Source: Pseudomonas sp. Leaf58
Lineage (GTDB): Bacteria > Pseudomonadota > Gammaproteobacteria > Pseudomonadales > Pseudomonadaceae
Direction of reading: 5' to 3'
DNA length: 64,000 nucleotides
Assembly (NCBI RefSeq): GCF_003627215.1
Contig: NZ_CP032677.1
Location: 2,795,501 to 2,859,500 of the forward strand
The position numbers and the translations under genes were made by a program. Every line of letters begins with the position of its first letter. Positions within the stretch are counted from its first letter, which is position 1. Below, one piece after another: positions 58,461 through 64,000 of the stretch. Below the pieces are notes generated by a model that had not been told where the DNA came from, searched no databases, and saw nothing but the letters and a program-made list of their open reading frames with translations.

Positions 58461-59432
58461 TCAGCCAAACAACCGGGCCAGAAAACCCAGCTTCTTCTTG
58501 TACGAGCGCCGAGCCTGCAGTGCATCCTCCAGGCTCACCGCCAAGAACCGCGCCTGCTGGTTGGGCTGCATCTGGCCGATCAAATCCAGATCGGCACTGA
58601 TCACCGTGCCGATCATCGCATAGCCGCCGCCCGACACCGCGTCACGGTGCAGGACGATCGGTTCAAGCCCCGCCGGCACCTGGATCGAGCCAATCGGGTA
58701 GCAGCTGTCGACGATGTTCGACGGGTCCGAGCCCGCCCCGAACGGCTGCTCCCGTGGCTGGAAGCTCAAGGCACTGCCGCCCTTGTAGCGGTAGCCGATT
58801 CGATCGGCTTCTGAGCCAACCGTCCAGGCCTCGGTGAAAAAGCTCTGGGCGGCTGCTTCGGTCAGGCGATGGAAATACAGCCCTGGCACCACCCGCAACA
58901 CTACTTCACCGCCCAAAGCCTGGCGCAGCGCCATCGGCAGGCTTGCGCCGGCGCGGGCCTTGCCGTTGGGCACACCAACCGGCAGCAGGTCGCCCGCCAT
59001 CAACTTGCGCCCATGGAACCCACCCAAGGCTCCCAGCGCATAGGTGGAGCGGCTACCGAGCACCTCGGGGACGTCGATACCACCGGCCACGGCCAGATAA
59101 GCGCGGGCGCCTGCGCTGGGGAAGCCAAAGCGCAACACCTGCCCGGCACGCACGGCGAACGCGGTGTCCGGGCGTTGTTCGCGGCCATCGAGCAACGCTG
59201 GCATCTGCGCACCGCACACTGCCACCCGTGCATCCTGCTGAAACTCCAGCTCCGGCCCCACCAGCGCGCACTCCAGGCCCGCAGCGCCGGCCGGGTTGCC
59301 TACCAAGTGGTTGGCCGCACTCAGCGCATACTGGTCGAGCGCGCCCGATGGCGGGATGCCCAGGTGATAGTAGCCTTCGCGGCCCAGGTCCTGCACCGAG
59401 GTGGCCAGGCCGGGTTTAAGTACCTTGATCAT
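58461..59432 (-). CDS. pxpC: 5-oxoprolinase subunit PxpC (biotin-dependent carboxyltransferase fold)
   Basis: A 323-residue KipA/AHS2-family protein. It opens MIKVLKPGLATSVQDLGREGYYHLGIPPSGALDQYA and contains CALVGPELEF and SEADRIGYRYKG, then PSNIVDSCYPIGSIQVPAGLEPIVLHRDAVSGGGYAMIG. With PxpA and PxpB it forms the prokaryotic ATP-dependent 5-oxoprolinase that turns pyroglutamate into glutamate. It overlaps pxpB by ATGA. Confidence 0.94.
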   Translation of the reverse strand: MIKVLKPGLATSVQDLGREGYYHLGIPPSGALDQYALSAANHLVGNPAGAAGLECALVGPELEFQQDARVAVCGAQMPALLDGREQRPDTAFAVRAGQVLRFGFPSAGARAYLAVAGGIDVPEVLGSRSTYALGALGGFHGRKLMAGDLLPVGVPNGKARAGASLPMALRQALGGEVVLRVVPGLYFHRLTEAAAQSFFTEAWTVGSEADRIGYRYKGGSALSFQPREQPFGAGSDPSNIVDSCYPIGSIQVPAGLEPIVLHRDAVSGGGYAMIGTVISADLDLIGQMQPNQQARFLAVSLEDALQARRSYKKKLGFLARLFG

Positions 59433-60316
59433 GCCAGCGCCTCCTGCAAAGTCCGTGGGTAGCCGACCGGGTCGGCGAGGAACGCGTCGAGGGAGAATTC
59501 CACCGGGCGAATGCGCAGGTCGAAGCGGCCCTCTTCGACATCCGCCACCGCTTGGTCGTAGGTACGCCGGTCGATGGGCTTGAACTGCACGATGTCACCC
59601 GGCCGGAAGAACACCATGTGCTGCTTCAGGTAATTCAGGGTTTGCTGCGGGTCGTAGATCGGCGCCGGGGTAACGCCGAACATCTGGTAGCCGCCTGCCC
59701 CGCGCACCGAGTAAATGCAGCCGAAGCAGCCACCGTGGCCGAGGGTGAGCTTGGGCGTGTCGGTACGCGGGCGCAGGTACTTGGGCACCTGCAATTGCCG
59801 CTCGCGCTCGACCATCTGGAACATGAAGGGCAAGCCAGCCACGAAGCCGACCATCGACACGAACCACGGCGCGCCACTGTGCGCGGCAATGAACGCCTCG
59901 ACATCGGCCAGGCCGTTGATGCGGGCGGCGTACTCCAGGTCGGTACTGCCCGGGTCTTGGTGACGGTCACGAAAACGCATCAGCGTTTCATGGGTCCAGG
60001 GGTCGTTGTACAGCACCGGAATCTCGATGATCCGCGTTTGCAGCGAGCGCTCGGCCACCGCCTGCGCTTCGGCACGGCGCACCGCTGCAAGTAGCGCCTC
60101 CGGTGCGATGCGGTCCGGGTCGAAGCGGATCTGGAACGAGGCATTGGCCAGGCACACGTCCAGCACGCCATCCAGAGCCAACCGCTGCACCGCTCGGGTG
60201 ACGGCCATGCCCTTGAAGAAGGCTTGCAGCGACATGCTGTCGCTGACTTCGGCAAACAGGTGCTCGTCGGCGCCGAAGCTGTAACGGATTGGGGTTGTAG
60301 CAAGCGGTTCGGCCAT
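59429..60316 (-). CDS. pxpB: 5-oxoprolinase subunit PxpB
   Basis: A 295-residue KipI/AHS1-family protein, longer at its N-terminus than E. coli PxpB (about 218). Hallmarks are IPVLYNDPWTHETLMRFRD.., FVSMVGFVAGLPFMFQM, and GGCFGCIYSVRGAGGYQMFGVTPAPIYDP. It forms a complex with PxpC. It lies 89 bp after pxpA and overlaps pxpC. Confidence 0.92.
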   Translation of the reverse strand: MAEPLATTPIRYSFGADEHLFAEVSDSMSLQAFFKGMAVTRAVQRLALDGVLDVCLANASFQIRFDPDRIAPEALLAAVRRAEAQAVAERSLQTRIIEIPVLYNDPWTHETLMRFRDRHQDPGSTDLEYAARINGLADVEAFIAAHSGAPWFVSMVGFVAGLPFMFQMVERERQLQVPKYLRPRTDTPKLTLGHGGCFGCIYSVRGAGGYQMFGVTPAPIYDPQQTLNYLKQHMVFFRPGDIVQFKPIDRRTYDQAVADVEEGRFDLRIRPVEFSLDAFLADPVGYPRTLQEALA

Positions 60317-60405
60317 GACTGTTCCTTTTCTTGACGTCTTATAGAAAGGCAGGCGAAAGCAAAGGTCACGGGCTGCGGCTTGTGCGCGCCGGATGCCCTG
60401 CGCAC

Positions 60406-61164
60406 TCAGCGTGGGGCGCGCACCGCGATACCGGCAGCGTCCAGCGCTTGGCGCGTGGCCTCGACCAGGTCGAGCGCGCCAGGTGTGTCGCTGTGCAAGC
60501 AGATCGAATCGAATTCGATAGCCAAGTCCTGCCCTTCAACGGTGCGCACCACACCTTGCTGGCAAGCCCGCAACACCCGCTCAGCAACCGCCTTGGGCTG
60601 GTAGCCGCGCACATTGCGGGTGAACACGATCGAACCGCTCAGGTCGTACTCGCGGTCGGCATAAAATTCGCGCACCACGGGCTGGCCGAGTGCTTGGGCA
60701 ATACGGCAAATCACCGAACCCGGCATGCAGTACAGCAGCAGTTCCGGCTCGATCAGCTGCAGGTTTTCCACCAGCAGCTGCGCGGCTTCTTCATCGCGCG
60801 CCAGGTGCATGTACAGCGCCCCGTGCGGTTTGATGTGCTGCAGGCGCACGCCCTGGACGCGGGCAATCTCACGCAAGGCGCCGAGCTGGTAGAGCATGTC
60901 GTCGACCAGTTCCTGGGCCGCGGCGTTGATATGCCGACGGCCGAAGCCAACCAGGTCGCGGAAGCCTGGGTGGGCACCTACCGCAACGCCCAAGGCCTTG
61001 GCCCGCTCGACGGTGCGGCGCATGGTGCCGGGGTCGCCGGCATGGAAGCCAGTGGCGATGTTGGCGCTGCTGATATAGCCCATCAGCTGGTTGTCGACGC
61101 CATCGCCAATAGTCCACGGGCCAAAGCCCTCACCCATGTCCGAATTGAAATCCACCACCTGCAT
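60406..61164 (-). CDS. pxpA: 5-oxoprolinase subunit PxpA (LamB/YcsF family)
   Basis: About 252 residues from the ATG at 61164 ([17 protein letters not shown]), which has AGGAGAGAC upstream; a longer frame to 61203 is unlikely. The YcsF signature is [38 protein letters not shown], followed by [17 protein letters not shown] and [15 protein letters not shown]. It phosphorylates or binds 5-oxoproline in the PxpABC complex. It is the first gene of the operon and is divergent from a LysR. Confidence 0.94.
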   Translation of the reverse strand: MQVVDFNSDMGEGFGPWTIGDGVDNQLMGYISSANIATGFHAGDPGTMRRTVERAKALGVAVGAHPGFRDLVGFGRRHINAAAQELVDDMLYQLGALREIARVQGVRLQHIKPHGALYMHLARDEEAAQLLVENLQLIEPELLLYCMPGSVICRIAQALGQPVVREFYADREYDLSGSIVFTRNVRGYQPKAVAERVLRACQQGVVRTVEGQDLAIEFDSICLHSDTPGALDLVEATRQALDAAGIAVRAPR

Positions 61165-61283
61165 GACTGTCTCTCCTGGCGCTTGTGACTGCTTGAGAGC
61201 CACGTTAGATTCTCCATACCCCCTTGGGAAGATTTATAAACAGATAGGGTGTCTTCGGAAAATCAGATACCCAGGAGCCTACC

Positions 61284-62201
61284 GTGTCACTTACCCTGCG
61301 CCAGGTTCGCTACTTTGTCGCCACTGCCGAGATTGGCCAGATCTCCCAGGCAGCGATCCATTTGAACATCTCCCAATCGGCGGTGACCACAGCCATCAAA
61401 GAGCTGGAGGCGATGCTCGGCGTGTTGCTGTTCCAGCGCTCGGCCCAGGGCATGAGCCTGACCGAGGCCGGTAGGCACTTCCTCAACCGTGCCTACGTGA
61501 TCCTGCGCAGCGTGGATGATGCGCTGAACAGCCCGCTGCCGAACGTGCGCGCCAGTGGCCTGCTGCGCTTGGCGGCCAGTTATACAGTGATCGGCTACTT
61601 CCTCCCGCACCACCTGCAGCGGCTGGAGCATTGGCACCCAGACGTGACGCTGGAGCTGTACGAGCAAGAGCGCAGCGCCATTGAGCAAGGCCTGCTGGCG
61701 GGGCACTTCGACATGGCGGTGGTACTCACTGCAAACCTCACCCACCCCGACATAGTTTCCGAGACCTTGTTCAACTCCGAACGCCGGCTGTGGCTGCCTG
61801 GGCACCATCCGCTGTGCGAGCGCTCGGCGGTAAGCTTGGCCGACGTGGCCTGCGAACCGTTCATCCTGCTGACCGTGGACGAGGCCGAGCAAAGCGCCAT
61901 GCGCTATTGGGAACAAGCCGGGCAGCGGCCGAAGGTGCGGGTGCGGACCAGTTCGGTGGAGGCGGTGCGTAGCATGGTCGCCAATGGCAGTGGCGTGGCG
62001 ATCCTGTCGGACCTGGTGCACCGGCCCTGGTCGCTAGAGGGCAAGCGCATCGAGACGGTGACCATCAGCGACCCGGTGACCGCGATGAGCGTGGGGCTGG
62101 CCTGGCACCGGGAGCGGGCGTTCAGCCCGGCGATGCAGGCGGTGCGCGATTACTTCCATGATGCGTTTCTGGCACCGCAGCAGTTGTCTGCCCGGCGTTG
62201 A
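61284..62201 (+). CDS. LysR-family regulator of the pxp operon
   Basis: A 305-residue LysR regulator, with the winged helix in LTLRQVRYFVATAEIGQISQAAIHLNISQSAVTTAIKELEAMLGVLLFQR and an effector domain from about residue 90. It starts at a GTG at 61284 after AGGAGCC. It is divergent from pxpA with 119 bp between starts. The near palindrome CTTGGGAAG in that spacer is a possible but weak operator. Confidence 0.9.
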   Translation: MSLTLRQVRYFVATAEIGQISQAAIHLNISQSAVTTAIKELEAMLGVLLFQRSAQGMSLTEAGRHFLNRAYVILRSVDDALNSPLPNVRASGLLRLAASYTVIGYFLPHHLQRLEHWHPDVTLELYEQERSAIEQGLLAGHFDMAVVLTANLTHPDIVSETLFNSERRLWLPGHHPLCERSAVSLADVACEPFILLTVDEAEQSAMRYWEQAGQRPKVRVRTSSVEAVRSMVANGSGVAILSDLVHRPWSLEGKRIETVTISDPVTAMSVGLAWHRERAFSPAMQAVRDYFHDAFLAPQQLSARR

Positions 62202-62215
62202 CCCTGCTTTAGCAG

Positions 62216-62263
62216 GCCCGGTCTCTTCGCGGCCTATGCGAGCTGGCGTGCCCGCGAAACTAT
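62216..62263. repeat. REP-like element
   Basis: GGCCCGGTCTCTTCGCGGCCTATGCGAGCTGGCGTGCCCGCGAAAC is a degenerate REP arm pair (TTCGCGG.. and GCCCGCGAA) in the spacer between the LysR gene and treS. Confidence 0.6.
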
Positions 62264-62335
62264 GCTCAAGCCGAACGATCAGCCGGCCGTGCCGTCATAA
62301 CCTGAGCCGGTGCCGACACGCAAAGAGGATGCGAA

Positions 62336-64000
62336 ATGACCCAGCCAGACCCGTCATATGTCAAATGGCTTGAAGACCGCGCCATGCTCAAGGCTTCACA
62401 ACAGCGCGCCAGCCTGTACTCCGGCCAGTCGCGCCTGTGGCAGCAACCCTACGCCGAAGCCCAGCCCCGCCGTGCCATCGAAATCGCCTCGGTCTGGCTG
62501 ACGGTTTACCCCGACGCGATCATCGCCCCTGAAGGCTGTTCGGTGCTCGGCGCCCTGGCCCATGAGGCGTTGTGGAAGCGCCTGTCCGAAATCGGCATCC
62601 AGGGCCTGCACACCGGCCCGATCAAGCTGTCTGGCGGCTTGCGTGGTCGCGAGCTCACCCCCAGCGTAGACGGTAACTTTGACCGCATCAGCTTTGACAT
62701 CGACCCGTTATACGGCAGCGAGCAGGAGCTGATCCAGATGAGCCGCATGGCCGCCGCACACAACGCCGTGACCATCGACGACCTGATCCCCTCGCACACC
62801 GGCAAAGGTGCTGACTTCCGCTTGGCCGAGATGGCCCACGGCCCCTACCCTGGGCTGTATCACATGGTCGAGATCCGTGAAGAAGATTGGCCGTTGTTGC
62901 CCGACGTGCCCGCTGGCCGCGACGCGGTCAACCTGCTGCCGGCCCAGTGCGATGAACTCAAGGCCCGTCATTACATCGTTGGCCAACTGCAGCGGGTGAT
63001 TTTCTTTGAACCGGGCGTGAAGGAAACCGATTGGAGCGCCACGCCGCCGGTGACCGGTGTGGATGGCAAGACCCGGCGCTGGGTGTACCTGCACTATTTC
63101 AAGGAAGGCCAGCCGTCACTGAACTGGTTAGACCCGACTTTCGCCGCCCAGCAGATGATCATCGGCGATGCCCTGCACGCCCTGGATTGCCTGGGCGCCC
63201 GCGGCTTGCGCCTGGACGCCAATGGCTTTCTCGGTGTAGAAACGCGCGCCAGCGGCACCGCCTGGTCGGAAAGCCACCCGCTGTCACTGGTCGGCAACCA
63301 ACTGATCGGCGGCATGATCCGCAAAGCCGGCGGTTTCAGCTTCCAGGAGCTGAACCTGACCCTTGATGACATCGCGCAGATGTCCAAGGGCGGCGCCGAC
63401 CTGTCCTACGACTTCATCACCCGCCCGGCCTACCAGCATGCGCTGCTGACCGGCGACACCGAATTCCTGCGCCTGATGCTCAAGGAAATGCACGCCTTCG
63501 GTATCGACCCGGCCTCGTTGATCCATGCCCTGCAGAACCATGACGAGCTGACCGTAGAGCTGGTGCATTTCTGGACGCTGCACGCCCACGACATGTACCT
63601 GTACAAAGGCCAAACCCTGCCCGGCGGCATCCTGCGCGAACATATCCGCGAAGAAATCTACGAACGGCTGTCGGGCGAGCATGCGCCGTACAACCTGCGT
63701 TTCGTCACCAATGGGATCGCCTGCACCACCGTCAGCCTGATCGCTGCAGCGCTGGGCATCCGCGACCTGGGGCAGATCGGCGCAGCGCAGATCGAGCTGA
63801 TCCAGAAGGTGCACCTGCTGCTGGTGATGTACAACGCCATGCAGCCGGGAGTCGTCGCGCTGTCTGGCTGGGACCTGGTGGGCGCCCTGCCCTTGCCCGC
63901 CGAAGCGGTTGCGCAGCGCATGACGGATGGCGATACCCGTTGGATTCACCGGGGCGGTTACGACCTGGCGGGGTTGCACCCAGAGGCCGAAGCGTCAGTA
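62336..64000 (+). CDS. treS: Trehalose synthase (partial, 3' end outside window)
   Basis: The first 555 codons of a GH13 enzyme, expected to be about 690 residues. It closely recalls the P. putida trehalose synthase from its [19 protein letters not shown] opening onward. GH13 motifs are visible: [13 protein letters not shown] (region I), the nucleophile Asp in [14 protein letters not shown] (region II), the acid Glu in FSFQELNLT (region III) and [10 protein letters not shown] (region IV). It interconverts maltose and trehalose in the cytoplasm. An AGAGGA site precedes the ATG. Confidence 0.93.
   Translation, partial: MTQPDPSYVKWLEDRAMLKASQQRASLYSGQSRLWQQPYAEAQPRRAIEIASVWLTVYPDAIIAPEGCSVLGALAHEALWKRLSEIGIQGLHTGPIKLSGGLRGRELTPSVDGNFDRISFDIDPLYGSEQELIQMSRMAAAHNAVTIDDLIPSHTGKGADFRLAEMAHGPYPGLYHMVEIREEDWPLLPDVPAGRDAVNLLPAQCDELKARHYIVGQLQRVIFFEPGVKETDWSATPPVTGVDGKTRRWVYLHYFKEGQPSLNWLDPTFAAQQMIIGDALHALDCLGARGLRLDANGFLGVETRASGTAWSESHPLSLVGNQLIGGMIRKAGGFSFQELNLTLDDIAQMSKGGADLSYDFITRPAYQHALLTGDTEFLRLMLKEMHAFGIDPASLIHALQNHDELTVELVHFWTLHAHDMYLYKGQTLPGGILREHIREEIYERLSGEHAPYNLRFVTNGIACTTVSLIAAALGIRDLGQIGAAQIELIQKVHLLLVMYNAMQPGVVALSGWDLVGALPLPAEAVAQRMTDGDTRWIHRGGYDLAGLHPEAEASV

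Noticed and set aside
1..64000. CRISPR arrays, tRNA or rRNA genes, intact IS elements
   Set aside because: None was seen; the only repeated short elements are REP palindromes, and the only recombinase is the decayed integrase.

Overview
The window is a 64 kb stretch of a GC-rich gammaproteobacterial chromosome, almost certainly from the Pseudomonas putida group. The grounds are a trehalose synthase at the right edge that reads like the P. putida enzyme, many P. putida-type REP elements (core TTCGCGGG..CCCGCTCC), PxpABC, an Mqo-type malate dehydrogenase and the general gene content. I saw no rRNA, tRNA, CRISPR array or intact insertion sequence. Both edge genes are cut: a DUF1302 outer-membrane protein on the left and treS on the right.

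Layout. (1) 1-9.8 kb: an AraC-type regulator diverges from a small hydrolase and the DUF1302 protein. A seven-gene minus-strand operon follows (quinone oxidoreductase, TauD-like dioxygenase, beta-keto-acid cleavage enzyme, MFS, DsbA-like, Rieske ferredoxin, YeiH-type sulfate/sulfite exporter). A 16-bp motif, inside a 43-bp stretch with 37 identities, occurs upstream of both units, so they may form one regulon. (2) 10-16.3 kb: small envelope genes, a glutamate/dicarboxylate symporter, a VOC protein with a divergent LysR, and a SRAP protein. Two 32-residue single-helix proteins missing from ordinary ORF calls (11128-11226 and 15053-15151) are paralogues. Each is followed on the same strand by a small lipoprotein, and the two lipoproteins also resemble each other. 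(3) 16.4-25.1 kb: an EamA exporter divergent from a MocR regulator, a DUF533 protein, and a unit of class-V aminotransferase, MocR, TIM-barrel protein and MFS. (4) 25.2-31.3 kb looks accessory. It holds a LexA-box-preceded pair (GFA protein plus a YcaQ-like protein with a foreign C-terminus), an SDR, small ORFs, an MFS plus ArsB-like transporter, and a decayed tyrosine integrase lying directly upstream of ybiT. (5) 31.3-45.9 kb is mostly housekeeping or metabolic: ybiT, transporters, yghU, an amidase, a PAS/HTH regulator with a serine-dehydratase-like enzyme, the carboxynorspermidine pathway, a methyltransferase, and a DJ-1/LysR pair. (6) 45.95-50.8 kb: five genes predicted to make UDP-galacturonate and place a uronic acid on a lipid-anchored glycan. 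(7) 50.8-58.3 kb: mqo, a LexA-box-preceded radical-SAM/DUF4130 DNA-repair pair, and a degraded type VI secretion island (tssL, truncated vgrG joined out of frame to an effector tail, DUF6708 protein, PAAR). (8) 58.4-64 kb: pxpCBA with a divergent LysR, then treS.

The most promising leads are the shared AraC-type operator tying the two left-hand units together, the duplicated microprotein/lipoprotein cassette, and two separate LexA boxes in front of poorly characterised DNA-repair-like operons. All functional statements come from reading the translated sequence and family knowledge; no database search was run.
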